64,000 bases of DNA from Nocardia anaemiae NBRC 100462 (GTDB lineage: Bacteria > Actinomycetota > Actinomycetes > Mycobacteriales > Mycobacteriaceae): positions 124,001 through 188,000 of the forward strand of contig NZ_BDAZ01000012.1 in assembly GCF_001612725.1 (NCBI RefSeq), read 5' to 3'. Shown here piece by piece: positions 1 through 13,215 of this stretch. The first letter of the stretch is position 1. The number at the start of each line of letters is the position of its first letter. The position numbers were made by a program, and so were the translations under genes. The notes under the pieces were generated by a model that saw only the letters and a list, made by a program, of their open reading frames with translations, ran no database searches and had not been told where the DNA came from.

Positions 1-171
1 GCGCCAGACGTCGCGCCGTACTCCTACCGTCAGACCTGGGCCCTTGATCTGGTCAAGCAGGGCGAGGTGTGGAAGGCCGAGAAGGCGAGTCCCTTGAGTC
101 AGCCGATCCCCCTGAATCAGCCGACTGCCGCACAGCCCGGTGCCACGCCCGCGCCCAAGCCCGGATCGTAG
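1..171 (+). CDS. C-terminal end of a probable Mce-associated protein (partial)
   Basis: The window opens inside a reading frame whose last 56 codons end at a TAG (169-171). The tail reads PDVAPYSYRQTWALDLVK and then a Pro/Gln/Ala-rich end. A short aromatic strand segment followed by VKQGEVWKAEKA resembles the closing strands of Mce-associated (Mas) proteins, which end in a 'dv.k.dg.W.v' pattern. The gene lies 11 bp upstream of a second, complete protein of that type, so the two are probably the tail of a mce operon. Family assignment rests on this neighbour and a short motif and is therefore tentative. Confidence 0.5.
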   Translation, partial: APDVAPYSYRQTWALDLVKQGEVWKAEKASPLSQPIPLNQPTAAQPGATPAPKPGS

Positions 172-182
172 GAGAACCCGTT

Positions 183-893
183 ATGGCATCTCGTCGACCA
201 GTCAATCGGGTCACTCCCCGCAACCGTCCCACCGTCGGCCGCACGGCGGCGAGCACCGGGTCCGTCGGCACGCGCCGCAACACCCGTGCGGCCGAGGAAG
301 CGACCACGAAGCGCCGGACGAAGGTCGCCGGTACCGCTGAGCCGGTCCGTCCGACTTCGCAGCCCGCCGGACCGTCGCGGCCGTGGTCACAGCGGTTGCG
401 TCCGCGCGCGGGTTGGGGTGTGGTCGCGGCCCTGTTCCTGGTCGCCGTGCTGCTCGGTGCCTTCGCGACGGTCGCGGCCGTGCGTCCCGGTATCGACGAT
501 TCGAACGAGGCCTATGTGGACACCAAGGCCACCGAAGAGGTGACCGCGGCCGCCTCGCACGCGTTGAAGACCATCTACGCCTACGACGTGAACAAACTCG
601 ACGGCTACAAGGACGCGGTGCACGGTGTCGTCACCGGGCAGATGCTCGCCGATTTCGACAAGTACGCCGAAACCAATCTCGCCGCCCTGAAACAGGCGCA
701 GACCAGCGCCGATGCCCTCGCCGATCCGATCGGGGTGACCTTGCTCACCGACGATCGGGCCGAGCTGCTCGTGAACTTCGTGGTCAGCGCGAACAAGAAC
801 GGGGTCGCCCAGCAGAGCGCGTCCGGCCCGATCGTGCTGAAAATGCAGAAGGTCGACGGCAAGTGGCTGGCCGCGGCCATCGTCGACCAGTGA
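183..893 (+). CDS. Mce-associated membrane protein
   Basis: This 236-residue protein has a long basic, Thr/Pro/Arg-rich cytoplasmic N-terminus (about 1-75), one transmembrane helix (about 77-98, WGVVAALFLVAVLLGAF), and an extracytoplasmic domain ending in MQKVDGKWLAAAIVDQ. This is the layout of Mce-associated proteins, which are thought to stabilise or assist Mce lipid importers at the cell envelope. The ATG at 183 is preceded by AGGAG (170-174) at good spacing. It follows the partial gene by 11 bp, so both are probably co-transcribed as the end of a mce cluster. The specific transported lipid cannot be inferred. Confidence 0.75.
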   Translation: MASRRPVNRVTPRNRPTVGRTAASTGSVGTRRNTRAAEEATTKRRTKVAGTAEPVRPTSQPAGPSRPWSQRLRPRAGWGVVAALFLVAVLLGAFATVAAVRPGIDDSNEAYVDTKATEEVTAAASHALKTIYAYDVNKLDGYKDAVHGVVTGQMLADFDKYAETNLAALKQAQTSADALADPIGVTLLTDDRAELLVNFVVSANKNGVAQQSASGPIVLKMQKVDGKWLAAAIVDQ

Positions 894-1118
894 TTTCGAC
901 GGCATAAGCCCAGTGGGGCAGGGTATCTGGCCGATCATCGGGTCGAGCCCGCCACTTGACGAGTTTCGCCGGACCCGTCACGCTATTCACAACAGCGGCA
1001 GCTGTCACAGTGGCTTCTCGTGCCCCGTGGCTCCCGACGCAGCCAGCGATTCGGACACGGGCACGCGGCCATAACGGTCACGGCGTGCCGCCACGCGGAG
1101 GCTTGTTCGGGTGGTACT

Positions 1119-1148
1119 TTGACACCACCTTGCGTATTGGTGTACGGT
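1119..1148 (+). promoter_or_regulatory. Probable promoter of rpoB-rpoC
   Basis: The 420-bp gap between the Mce-associated gene and rpoB holds no convincing gene. It contains a consensus -35 hexamer TTGACA (1119-1124), an 18-bp spacer and TACGGT (1143-1148) as a mycobacterial-type -10. Transcription would start near 1155, giving a leader of about 175 nt before rpoB. Assigned from motif and position only; further upstream promoters are possible. Confidence 0.55.
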
Positions 1149-1332
1149 TGGACGTTGCGCTGGCTGCCTCCTGTCCATACCTCGATTTGCACACGTAAGT
1201 TCCACCTTCCGGTGTTACTTCCGTTGTTGCCTGTTCGGGTTTCGTTCGGGTTGTATCCAGCGGAATTCGTAGCAGACAAGCGACGGTCGCGGACCACCAC
1301 GCGACGCGCGTGAGGTGCTGGAAGGACGCATC

Positions 1333-4818
<3,486 letters not shown>

Positions 4819-4924
4819 GCGGTAGGGCCGGATGTCGTGCACGCCGACGACATCCGGTCTCCGCGCTCGACCAACTAGTGAACTTTTTGCTCGAATTCGA
4901 CCCGAATAGGGGAAAGGAAGTTAC

Positions 4925-7900
4925 GTGCTAGACGTCAACTTCTTCGATGAACTCCGGATCGGTCTGGCCACCGCCGAAGACATCCGCCAGTGGTCCTACG
5001 GCGAGGTGAAAAAGCCGGAGACCATCAACTACCGCACGCTCAAGCCGGAGAAGGACGGCCTGTTCTGCGAGAAGATCTTCGGTCCCACCCGGGACTGGGA
5101 GTGCTACTGCGGTAAGTACAAGCGCGTTCGCTTCAAGGGCATCATCTGTGAGCGCTGTGGCGTCGAGGTGACTCGCGCCAAGGTGCGCCGTGAGCGGATG
5201 GGCCACATCGAGCTGGCCGCTCCGGTTACCCACATCTGGTACTTCAAGGGCGTGCCTTCGCGCCTCGGGTACCTGCTCGACCTGGCGCCGAAGGATCTGG
5301 AAAAGATCATCTACTTCGCCGCCTACGTCATCGTCGGCGTCGACGAGGAGTTGCGGCACAACGAGCTCTCCACGCTCGAGGCCGAGATGGAGGTCGAGAA
5401 GAAGGCGGTCGCCGATCAGCGCGACGCCGATCTCGAGGCCCGCGCCCAGAAGCTCGAGGCAGATCTGGCCGAGCTCGAGGCCGAGGGCGCCAAGTCCGAC
5501 GTCCGCCGCAAGGTCAAGGACGGCGGCGAGCGCGAAATGCGTCAGCTGCGCGACCGCGCCCAGCGTGAGCTGGACCGGCTCGACGAGATCTGGAACACCT
5601 TCACCAAGCTGTCGGTCAAGCAGCTCATCGTCGATGAGGTGCTCTACCGCGAGCTGATCGATCGCTACGGCGAGTACTTCACCGGCGCCATGGGTGCGGA
5701 GTCCATCCAGAAGCTGATGGAGAACTTCGACATCGACGCCGAGGCCGAATCGCTGCGCGAGACCATCCGCAGCGGTAAGGGCCAGAAGAAGCTGCGCGCG
5801 CTGAAGCGGCTCAAGGTTGTCGCGGCCTTCCAGGCCAACGGCAACTCGCCCATGGGCATGGTGCTCGACGCCGTTCCGGTGATCCCGCCGGAGCTGCGCC
5901 CGATGGTTCAGCTCGACGGTGGCCGCTTCGCCACCTCCGACCTGAACGACCTGTACCGCCGCGTGATCAACCGCAACAACCGCCTCAAGCGACTGATCGA
6001 TCTGGGCGCGCCCGAGATCATCGTCAACAACGAGAAGCGGATGCTGCAGGAGTCGGTGGACGCGCTGTTCGACAACGGTCGCCGCGGCCGCCCGGTCACC
6101 GGACCGGGTAACCGCCCGCTGAAGTCGCTGAGCGATCTGCTCAAGGGTAAGCAGGGTCGTTTCCGGCAGAACCTGCTCGGTAAGCGCGTCGACTACTCGG
6201 GCCGTTCGGTCATCGTGGTCGGTCCGCAGCTGAAGCTGCACCAGTGCGGTTTGCCCAAGCTGATGGCGCTGGAGCTGTTCAAGCCGTTCGTGATGAAGCG
6301 TCTGGTCGATCTGAACCACGCGCAGAACATCAAGTCGGCCAAGCGGATGGTCGAGCGGCAGCGGCCTCAGGTGTGGGATGTCCTCGAAGAGGTCATCGCC
6401 GAACACCCGGTGCTGCTGAACCGTGCGCCCACCCTGCACCGCCTCGGCATCCAGGCCTTCGAGCCGCAGCTGGTGGAAGGTAAGGCCATCCAGCTGCACC
6501 CGCTGGTCTGTGAGGCGTTCAACGCCGACTTCGACGGTGACCAGATGGCCGTGCACCTGCCGCTGTCCGCGGAGGCGCAGGCCGAGGCCCGCATCTTGAT
6601 GCTGTCCTCGAACAACATCCTGTCGCCCGCCTCGGGTCGTCCGCTGGCCATGCCTCGTCTGGACATGGTGACCGGTCTGTACTACCTGACCCGCCTGGAA
6701 GAGGGCGCGAAGGGCGAGTACCGGGCCGCCACCAAGGACGCACCGGAACAGGGCGTGTACTCCTCGCCCGCCGAGGCGCAGATGGCGGTGGACCGCGGTG
6801 AGCTCACCGTGCGTTCGCTGATCAAGGTGCGCCTCACCGAGCAGCGTCCGCCGAAGGCGGTCGAGGCCGAGCAGTTCCCGGATGGCTGGAACCGCGGCGA
6901 CGCATGGATCGCCGAGACCACTCTCGGTCGCGTGCTGTTCAATGAGCTGCTCCCGGCGGACTACGCGTTCATCAACGAGCAGATGCCGAAGAAGCGTCAG
7001 GCCACGATCATCAACGATCTGGCCGAGCGCTACCCGATGATCGTGGTCGCGCAGACCGTCGACAAGCTCAAGGACGCGGGCTTCTACTGGGCCACCCGTT
7101 CCGGCGTGACGGTCTCGATGTCGGACGTGCTCGTTCCGCCGGAGAAGACCGAGATCATGGAGCGCTACGAGGCGCAGTCCGATCAGATCGAGAAGAAGTA
7201 CCAGCGCGGTGCTCTCGACCACCAGGAGCGCAACAACGCCCTGGTCAAGATCTGGCAGGAAGCGACCGAAGAGGTCGGTAAGGCGCTGCGTTCGCATTAC
7301 CCGGCCGACAACCCGATCATCACGATCGTCGACTCGGGCGCGACCGGTAACTTCACCCAGACTCGTACCCTCGCCGGTATGAAGGGCCTGGTTACCAACC
7401 CGAAGGGTGAGTTCATCCCGCGACCGATCAAGTCCTCCTTCCGTGAGGGCCTGACGGTGCTGGAGTACTTCATCAACACCCACGGTGCTCGTAAGGGTCT
7501 GGCCGACACCGCGCTTCGCACCGCCGACTCGGGTTACCTGACCCGTCGTCTGGTGGACGTCTCGCAGGACGTCATCGTGCGCGAGCACGACTGTGGCACC
7601 GAGCGCGGCATCCTGGTGCCGATCGCGGAGAAGCAGCTCGACGGCTCGCTGATCCGGGACGCGCACGTGGAGACCTCCGCCTACGCGCGGACGCTCGCCG
7701 CCGATGCGATCGACGAGAAGGGCAATGTCATCGTGGAGAAGGGCGCCGACCTCGGCGACCCGGCCATCGAGGCGCTGCTCGACGCAGGCATCACCGATGT
7801 GAAGGTCCGCTCCGTGCTGACCTGCACCACCGGCACCGGCGTGTGCGCGACCTGCTACGGCCGCTCCATGGCGACCGGCAAGCTGGTCGATATCGGTGAG

Positions 7901-8878
7901 GCCGTCGGTATCGTCGCCGCGCAGTCCATCGGTGAGCCCGGTACCCAGCTGACCATGCGTACCTTCCACCAGGGTGGTGTCGCGGGTGACGACATCACCG
8001 GCGGTCTGCCCCGTGTGCAGGAGCTCTTCGAGGCTCGTGTGCCGAAGGGTAAGGCGCCGATCGCGGAGGTCTCGGGTCGGGTGCGGCTCGAGGACGACGA
8101 TCGCTTCTACAAGATCACCATCATCCCGGATGACGGTGGCGAAGAGGTTGTCTACGACAAGCTCTCGAAGCGTCAGCGTCTGCGGGTGTTCAAGCACGAG
8201 GACGGCACCGAGCGTCTGCTCTCCGACGGTGACCACGTCGAGGTCGGCCAGCAGCTGCTGGAAGGCGCGGCGGATCCGCACGAGGTGCTGCGCGTGATGG
8301 GCCCCCGTCAGGTGCAGATCCACCTGGTCCACGAGGTCCAGGAGGTCTACCGCTCGCAGGGTGTGTCGATCCACGACAAGCACATCGAGGTCATCGTGCG
8401 TCAGATGCTGCGTCGCGTGACGATCATCGATTCGGGTGCCACGGAGTTCCTGCCCGGTTCGCTCACCGAGCGTTCCGAGTTCGAGGCCTCCAACCGTCGT
8501 GTCGTCGCCGAGGGCAATGAGCCCGCGGCGGGTCGCCCGGTGCTGATGGGTATCACGAAGGCGTCGCTCGCGACCGATTCGTGGCTGTCGGCGGCATCCT
8601 TCCAGGAGACCACCCGAGTCCTGACCGACGCGGCCATCAACTGCCGCTCGGACAAGCTCATCGGCCTCAAGGAAAACGTGATCATCGGCAAGCTGATCCC
8701 GGCCGGTACCGGTATCAACCGTTACCGCAACATCCAGGTCCAGCCGACCGAAGAGGCTCGTGCCGCCGCGTACGCGGTGCCGTCCTACGACGACACCTAC
8801 TACTCGCCGGACAGCTTCGGCGCCACCACCGGTGCCGCGGTCCCGCTCGACGATTACGGTTTCAGCGACTACCGGTAG
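4925..8878 (+). CDS. rpoC: DNA-directed RNA polymerase beta' subunit
   Basis: The 1317-residue beta' subunit is of normal actinobacterial length. Visible hallmarks are the N-terminal zinc-binding cysteines ([20 protein letters not shown]), the catalytic magnesium loop NADFDGDQM with three aspartates, and the second zinc cluster around [19 protein letters not shown]. The GTG at 4925 is preceded by AAAGGAAG. It is transcribed with rpoB and ends just before a strong terminator. Nothing is truncated. Confidence 0.98.
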   Translation: MLDVNFFDELRIGLATAEDIRQWSYGEVKKPETINYRTLKPEKDGLFCEKIFGPTRDWECYCGKYKRVRFKGIICERCGVEVTRAKVRRERMGHIELAAPVTHIWYFKGVPSRLGYLLDLAPKDLEKIIYFAAYVIVGVDEELRHNELSTLEAEMEVEKKAVADQRDADLEARAQKLEADLAELEAEGAKSDVRRKVKDGGEREMRQLRDRAQRELDRLDEIWNTFTKLSVKQLIVDEVLYRELIDRYGEYFTGAMGAESIQKLMENFDIDAEAESLRETIRSGKGQKKLRALKRLKVVAAFQANGNSPMGMVLDAVPVIPPELRPMVQLDGGRFATSDLNDLYRRVINRNNRLKRLIDLGAPEIIVNNEKRMLQESVDALFDNGRRGRPVTGPGNRPLKSLSDLLKGKQGRFRQNLLGKRVDYSGRSVIVVGPQLKLHQCGLPKLMALELFKPFVMKRLVDLNHAQNIKSAKRMVERQRPQVWDVLEEVIAEHPVLLNRAPTLHRLGIQAFEPQLVEGKAIQLHPLVCEAFNADFDGDQMAVHLPLSAEAQAEARILMLSSNNILSPASGRPLAMPRLDMVTGLYYLTRLEEGAKGEYRAATKDAPEQGVYSSPAEAQMAVDRGELTVRSLIKVRLTEQRPPKAVEAEQFPDGWNRGDAWIAETTLGRVLFNELLPADYAFINEQMPKKRQATIINDLAERYPMIVVAQTVDKLKDAGFYWATRSGVTVSMSDVLVPPEKTEIMERYEAQSDQIEKKYQRGALDHQERNNALVKIWQEATEEVGKALRSHYPADNPIITIVDSGATGNFTQTRTLAGMKGLVTNPKGEFIPRPIKSSFREGLTVLEYFINTHGARKGLADTALRTADSGYLTRRLVDVSQDVIVREHDCGTERGILVPIAEKQLDGSLIRDAHVETSAYARTLAADAIDEKGNVIVEKGADLGDPAIEALLDAGITDVKVRSVLTCTTGTGVCATCYGRSMATGKLVDIGEAVGIVAAQSIGEPGTQLTMRTFHQGGVAGDDITGGLPRVQELFEARVPKGKAPIAEVSGRVRLEDDDRFYKITIIPDDGGEEVVYDKLSKRQRLRVFKHEDGTERLLSDGDHVEVGQQLLEGAADPHEVLRVMGPRQVQIHLVHEVQEVYRSQGVSIHDKHIEVIVRQMLRRVTIIDSGATEFLPGSLTERSEFEASNRRVVAEGNEPAAGRPVLMGITKASLATDSWLSAASFQETTRVLTDAAINCRSDKLIGLKENVIIGKLIPAGTGINRYRNIQVQPTEEARAAAYAVPSYDDTYYSPDSFGATTGAAVPLDDYGFSDYR

Positions 8879-8890
8879 TCGGTAATAGGC

Positions 8891-8930
8891 AATCGCCCCG
8901 CTCCAACTGGAGCGGGGCGATTGTCGTTTC
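8891..8930 (+). terminator. Intrinsic terminator of rpoBC
   Basis: A perfect 14-bp stem (8891-8904 paired with 8909-8922) with an AACT loop begins 13 bp after the rpoC stop and is followed by a short T-containing tail (gtcgttt). This should end the rpoBC transcript. Confidence 0.85.
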
Positions 8931-8946
8931 ACGGCATTGTCGAAGC

Positions 8947-9147
8947 ATGAGCGTGGCGTACGACCACTACCCAGAACTGCATCGCCTCGTCGAACAACTC
9001 CGACCAGAGGTTGCCCCGGCAGCGCGTGAGGCGCTGCTGCGATTGGTCAAGGGTGGCGCAAGCGATCGACTCGCCGCACTGCCGACCTTCGACGGCCCAG
9101 AAGACCTCAGCGAGCGGATGGATACCGAACTCTTTGAGGCCCAGTGA
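8947..9147 (+). CDS. Antitoxin-like protein, partner of the broken VapC
   Basis: A 66-residue acidic protein (MSVAYDHYPELHRLVEQL... ELFEAQ) without a recognisable DNA-binding fold by eye. It overlaps the next frame by GTGA (9144-9147), the usual arrangement for a type II antitoxin and its toxin. The following gene is a PIN-domain remnant, which supports a VapB-like role of neutralising the toxin. No strong ribosome-binding site was seen before ATG 8947. Because the toxin is broken, the antitoxin may now be a relic or may act against related toxins elsewhere. Confidence 0.6.
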   Translation: MSVAYDHYPELHRLVEQLRPEVAPAAREALLRLVKGGASDRLAALPTFDGPEDLSERMDTELFEAQ

Positions 9148-9406
9148 CACTGATCGTCGATGCTAATGTCCTAGTCGCAGTGATGAATCGGCGGGATAAA
9201 CGGCACGCGGGGATGAGTTCGATTCCGCGGACACGCTGCGGATCATCGAGCTAATGAAGCAGTTCGCGAGCTTTCCATTGGGCCCTGCGGACGCTTCTCT
9301 GATTGCTGTTGCCGAGCGACTCGGAATACGCGAAATTGCTACTGCGGACAACCACTTTCGTGCGGTGAAGACCGCCGGACTAGATTTCATCCATGTTCTG
9401 CCGTAG
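9144..9406 (+). pseudogene. VapC-type PIN-domain toxin, internally deleted and frameshifted
   Basis: The GTG at 9144 opens LIVDANVLVAVMNRRDKRHA, the N-terminal PIN strand with the first catalytic Asp. That frame then drifts and stops at TAA (9252-9254). From about 9210 another frame continues with ADTLRIIELMKQFASFPLG, ADASLIAVAERLGI and IATADNHFRAV, ending in a TAG at 9404-9406. These match the C-terminal half of VapC ribonucleases, including the later acidic residues. The two halves span 263 bp, against roughly 390-420 bp for an intact vapC, so about 130-150 bp of the middle is missing and the frames no longer match. The toxin is presumably inactive. Confidence 0.75.
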
Positions 9407-9433
9407 TGATGACCGGCGGTCGGTCCGCGCATT

Positions 9434-10147
9434 TTAGCGATTCCGATGACGCACTCGGGGACAGGTTTTGCCTGCGATGTGGCATTTCTCCTCGAACCCT
9501 GCCGGTAGCCAGTTGCCCGATAGCAAGAGGGGGTGGCTCGGGAACTGGGTATGTGCCGCGAGTGCGAAAATCAGTACCGCCCATGGGCTTTGGACCTGCA
9601 GGAGATGTGGATGGCCGTTCCGATCCGGATAACGGCAGACCAGCCGGTCGGGACCGGGCAGATCCACCATTTCCAGACCTGCCCAATGCACCGAGAACGA
9701 ATGATCGGCGTTGTAGCAGTACATCCGTCGGTCCGAAACCATTACCGTCCCGGGACGTTCGGCCACCCATCGCGGGCGCAGTCCGGCCTCGGCCTGGCGA
9801 CGGCGCGCGCGGTTCGCCATGGCATTGCCGAGATGGGCGGCGGCCACGAAGGATAGCGATCCGACCGCGATGACGCTGTTGGGATTCCAGGTTCCGTCGC
9901 CGACCGCCCGCCACTGAAACCAGACCGCGGGCCCCTCGGCCAAGCAGATTTCGTCGGGTTCGGTTCGGACCATGGTGGCTCGGGTCGGCAGTTCGGCAAG
10001 CCGGTCGTGCAGCAGGAAGTCGATGACACCGCAGGTGTACAGCAGATGGTCGTCGGCCGTTGACCAACCCACCTGCTGCGCGATGATCCGATCGATATCG
10101 GCGGTCGGGTCGTACATCGGCCCTACCGTCCGATCGGCCGCGGACAC
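9434..10147 (-). CDS. Hypothetical protein
   Basis: A 237-residue protein that I do not recognise. It lacks a signal peptide or obvious transmembrane segment, although a short apolar stretch (SVIAVGSLSFVAAAHLGNAM, about residues 91-110) and another (PWAVLIFALAA) occur. It is rich in Trp, Tyr and His. The chosen GTG at 10147 has a GAGGGAAAG element just upstream on its strand; an ATG at 10117 (MYDPTADIDR) is an alternative. It stands alone, convergent with the broken toxin gene. It is supported as a gene by its length and actinobacterial third-codon bias only. Confidence 0.6.
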   Translation of the reverse strand: MSAADRTVGPMYDPTADIDRIIAQQVGWSTADDHLLYTCGVIDFLLHDRLAELPTRATMVRTEPDEICLAEGPAVWFQWRAVGDGTWNPNSVIAVGSLSFVAAAHLGNAMANRARRRQAEAGLRPRWVAERPGTVMVSDRRMYCYNADHSFSVHWAGLEMVDLPGPDRLVCRYPDRNGHPHLLQVQSPWAVLIFALAAHTQFPSHPLLLSGNWLPAGFEEKCHIAGKTCPRVRHRNR

Positions 10148-10349
10148 ATCGGCTTTCCCTCAACTCTCCGAGTCGATGCCGTCATGCAATATCCAATCGC
10201 GATAGCTGCCACCGTTTTCAATTGTGCCCAAGCCGAGCCGATCGCGCGATCATCCGCGGTCGCCGTGCACGGGTGCGCGAAAAGGTTCGTAGGCTGGAAC
10301 GGCCCGAAATGCCGGGCCCGGCCGCCGACTTCGAGACGGGACTACACCC

Positions 10350-10670
10350 ATGACCTACGGACAACAGCCCGGCTATGGCTACCCGGCGGCCCAGCCGCAG
10401 TTCGAGCCACCGGCACATCTGGGCTTCGCGGTCCTCGCCACGATTATCGGGACGCTCACCTGTCTGGTGGGGACGGTGCTCGGAATGGTCGCGATCGTCT
10501 TCGGTACCCAGGTGCATTCGAAGTGGATCGCGGGCGACATCGCGGGCGCCATGGACGCGTCGAAGAAGGCGCGGGGCTGGGGGATCGCAGCCATGGTCGC
10601 GAATGTGCTGTGTGTGGTACTCGCGCTCGGCTACCTGGTCGTCACGCTCACCCGATCGTCTTCCTACTGA
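10350..10670 (+). CDS. Small two-helix membrane protein, DUF4190/CD225-like
   Basis: The 106-residue protein starts with a Gly/Tyr/Pro/Gln-rich tail (MTYGQQPGYGYPAAQPQ), then a hydrophobic helix (about 26-52), a short loop containing DASKKARGWG, and a second helix (about 76-100). A Pro/Gln-rich head before two helices separated by a conserved 'a...A...ak.w' loop is typical of actinobacterial DUF4190/CD225 proteins. Their biochemical role is unknown. It is monocistronic or followed weakly by the thioesterase 69 bp downstream. Confidence 0.7.
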   Translation: MTYGQQPGYGYPAAQPQFEPPAHLGFAVLATIIGTLTCLVGTVLGMVAIVFGTQVHSKWIAGDIAGAMDASKKARGWGIAAMVANVLCVVLALGYLVVTLTRSSSY

Positions 10671-10739
10671 TCCACGGTGGACAATCGCTATCCCGCGCGG
10701 TATGAAATTGGAACACGTTTCAGTTCGGTGGGAGATGCG

Positions 10740-11210
10740 ATGGATGACGCGGCCATGGGCGATCTGGTGATGGCCGGATTTCAGAAGCTGGGATTTATCC
10801 AGTTCACCGGCATCGAAGGTGTGGAATTCAGCGCTGGCCGCAATGTCGTGGCGATGGCGCCGAAGCCCGAACATCTCAACCACAATGGCGATCTGCATGC
10901 CGCGGTGCTGTTCGGCCTGGCCGAGACCGCGGCGATGGGCGCGTCGATTTCCGGCATTGTCGATCTGATGGGTGAGACCTTCATCGTCGCCCGTGACGGT
11001 CGGATCGAATACCTCGCGCGGGCCAAGGGTGCGGCAGGCCCGTTCCTTGCCACCTCCGAGTTGACCGCCGAAACCCTGGCTCAGGTGCGCGCGGATATCG
11101 CGGCACGGGTCGATATCGAGCTGGAGGTGCCGGTGAATATCACCGATAGCACCGGAAAGTCTGTTGCCGCATCGGCATTCACGGCGGTTATTCGGCCACG
11201 GCGGAAGTGA
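10740..11210 (+). CDS. Hotdog-fold thioesterase-like protein (PaaI/DUF4442 type)
   Basis: A 156-residue protein with the hotdog pattern: a helix segment HLNHNGDLHAAVLFGLAETA followed by strands ending IARVDIELEVPVNI-like and AFTAVIRP. This family usually hydrolyses acyl-CoA thioesters; the substrate is unknown here. ATG 10740 is preferred because GGGAGA lies just upstream; a GTG at 10677 would add 21 unlikely residues. It has no clear operon partner. Confidence 0.7.
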   Translation: MDDAAMGDLVMAGFQKLGFIQFTGIEGVEFSAGRNVVAMAPKPEHLNHNGDLHAAVLFGLAETAAMGASISGIVDLMGETFIVARDGRIEYLARAKGAAGPFLATSELTAETLAQVRADIAARVDIELEVPVNITDSTGKSVAASAFTAVIRPRRK

Positions 11211-11240
11211 GCTGGGAGGAACGCCTCCCAGCCCCGGATT

Positions 11241-12248
11241 TCAGCGCTCGCTGTCCAGCAGCGCCATCTGCGCTTGCGCATAACGCTCGCCAGCGATCCG
11301 GTCCGCGGGCACCGCGGCCTCGATGGTGGCCAGTTCGTTCGCGCTGAGCTGGATGCCCACGGCCCCAAGGGATTCCGACCAGCGCTGGCGCGTGCGCGCG
11401 CCGAGGATCGGCACGATATCCGCGCCCCGGGTGAGCACCCAGGCAATGGCCAATTGCGCGACCGAGACCTCCTTTTCCGCAGCGATTTTCGCGAGAGCAT
11501 CGACCAATTTCAGGTTCTGGTCGAGGTTTTCACCTTGGAAGCGCGGGCTGTGCGCGCGGAAGTCGGTCGGTGCGAAGGTCGCGCCCGGCCGAACCGAATC
11601 GCTGAGCAGGCCACGCGACAGCACGCCGTATGCGGTGATACCGATGCCGAGTTCCCTTACCGCGGGCAGTATTTCGGCCTCGATACCCCGGGAGATCAGG
11701 GAGTATTCGATCTGCAGGTCGGCGATCGGGTGCACGGCGGCGGCCCGACGAATGGTCTCGACGCCGACCTCGGACAGGCCGATGTGCCGGATATAGCCCG
11801 CCTCGACGAGTTCGGCCATGGCCCCGATGGTCTCCTCGATCGGGACGTTCGGATCCAACCGCGCGGGCCGGTAGATATCGATGTAATCCACGCCGAGCCG
11901 CTGCAGGCTGTAGGTGAGGAAGTTGCGCAGCGCGACGGGTCGGTTATCGGTGCCGCCCCAGGTGCCACCCGGTCCGCGCAGCGCGCCGAACTTCACGCTG
12001 AGCACCATGTCCTCGCGAGGACGCTCGGCAATGGCCCGGCCGATCAGCATCTCGTTATGACCCGCGCCATAGAAATCGCCGGTGTCGATGAGGTTGGCGC
12101 CGGAGTCCAGGGCGGCGTGGATGGTGGCGATCGATTCGGCGTCGTCGGCGGCGCCGTACATGCCGGACATGCCCATGGCGCCGAGTCCGATGCGACTGAC
12201 CGCCGGGCCGGTATTTCCGAGCTTGCTGGTGAGCTTCGATGTCGTCAT
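11241..12248 (-). CDS. Aldo/keto reductase
   Basis: This 335-residue NADPH-dependent oxidoreductase of the aldo/keto reductase barrel family has LGLGAMGMSGMYG-like strand 1 residues (RIGLGAMGMSGMYG). It carries the catalytic Asp and Tyr in IDTGDFYGAGHNEMLIG, and Lys in VLSVKFGAL. The usual catalytic His segment instead reads YRPARLDP, as in the AKR13-like subgroup. The C-terminal cofactor region PILGARTRQRW is present. The ATG at 12248 begins MTTSKLTSKLG. It is divergent from an HTH regulator 100 bp away, which is a natural candidate to control it. The substrate is unknown. Confidence 0.9.
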   Translation of the reverse strand: MTTSKLTSKLGNTGPAVSRIGLGAMGMSGMYGAADDAESIATIHAALDSGANLIDTGDFYGAGHNEMLIGRAIAERPREDMVLSVKFGALRGPGGTWGGTDNRPVALRNFLTYSLQRLGVDYIDIYRPARLDPNVPIEETIGAMAELVEAGYIRHIGLSEVGVETIRRAAAVHPIADLQIEYSLISRGIEAEILPAVRELGIGITAYGVLSRGLLSDSVRPGATFAPTDFRAHSPRFQGENLDQNLKLVDALAKIAAEKEVSVAQLAIAWVLTRGADIVPILGARTRQRWSESLGAVGIQLSANELATIEAAVPADRIAGERYAQAQMALLDSER

Positions 12249-12348
12249 AGGACCAGCTTGGACCCTGTCCAAGCGCGGCGGCAGAGATCGCTTATCGGGG
12301 GATCGGCGATCCCTGGCTGGCCCGCGCGTATTAGGGGAAAGTGGTGCT

Positions 12349-13215
12349 ATGGACCGTTCCGAACTGGCCGACTTTCTGCGCAGGCGGCGCGAACAGTTGA
12401 CGCCCGCGGATGTCGGCCTGCCACCGGGGGTACGTCGGCGCACGCCAGGGCTGCGCCGGGACGAGGTGGCACTGCTGGCGGGCATGTCCACCGACTACTA
12501 CACCCGCCTCGAGCAGTCCCGCGGCCCGCGTCCCTCCACCCAGGTGCTGGCGTCGCTGGCGCGGGCGCTGCGCTTCGGCAATGACGAGCGCGACCACCTG
12601 TATCACCTGTGCGACCACGCCCCGCCCGGACGCGAGTCCGCCGACAAGCACGTCGGTCCCGGGCTCATGCACATGCTCGCGAAACTGGACGACACGGCGG
12701 CCACGGTCATCACCGACCTGGGCGAGGTGCTGGTACAGAACCGGATGCACACCCTGCTCGTCGGCGACCACGCGAATCGGCGCGGCTGGGACCGGTTCTA
12801 TGCCTGGCGCTGGTTCACCGATCCGCGGTCGCGTTCGATCTTTCCTGAGGACGACTGGGAGCGATTGGGCCGCAACCACGTCGCGGATTTGCGCGCCACC
12901 GCGGCGCGCCGATCCGGCGATGCCGACGTCGCCGAATATGTGAGCCGATTGCGCGCCGCGAGTGCGGAATTCGAGCAGTTGTGGCACGAACACGCAGTGG
13001 CGGTGCGGACTTCGGACATCAAGCGGATCCTGCACCCCGAGGTCGGCGCGATCGATACGGTCTGCGAAACCCTGCTGACCTCGAACGCGGCCCAGCGTCT
13101 GCTGGTCTATATGCCGCGTCCGGGCACCGATGCCGCGGAGAAGCTGGATCTATTGCGCGTCATCGGGACGCAGCGCCTGCTACCGCACGACGATATCGGC
13201 TCGCTCAGGGATTGA
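12349..13215 (+). CDS. XRE-family regulator with MmyB-like ligand-binding domain
   Basis: The 288-residue protein has an N-terminal helix-turn-helix (about 10-80; RTPGLRRDEVALLAGMSTDY and RLEQSRGPRPS). A C-terminal MmyB-like domain (about 105-275) has the WDRFYAWRWFTDP-type core. Such regulators typically sit divergent from an oxidoreductase that they control, as here with the aldo/keto reductase. ATG 12349 is preceded by AGGGGAAAG. Its 3' end overlaps the convergent secreted-protein gene by 11 bp. Confidence 0.9.
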   Translation: MDRSELADFLRRRREQLTPADVGLPPGVRRRTPGLRRDEVALLAGMSTDYYTRLEQSRGPRPSTQVLASLARALRFGNDERDHLYHLCDHAPPGRESADKHVGPGLMHMLAKLDDTAATVITDLGEVLVQNRMHTLLVGDHANRRGWDRFYAWRWFTDPRSRSIFPEDDWERLGRNHVADLRATAARRSGDADVAEYVSRLRAASAEFEQLWHEHAVAVRTSDIKRILHPEVGAIDTVCETLLTSNAAQRLLVYMPRPGTDAAEKLDLLRVIGTQRLLPHDDIGSLRD

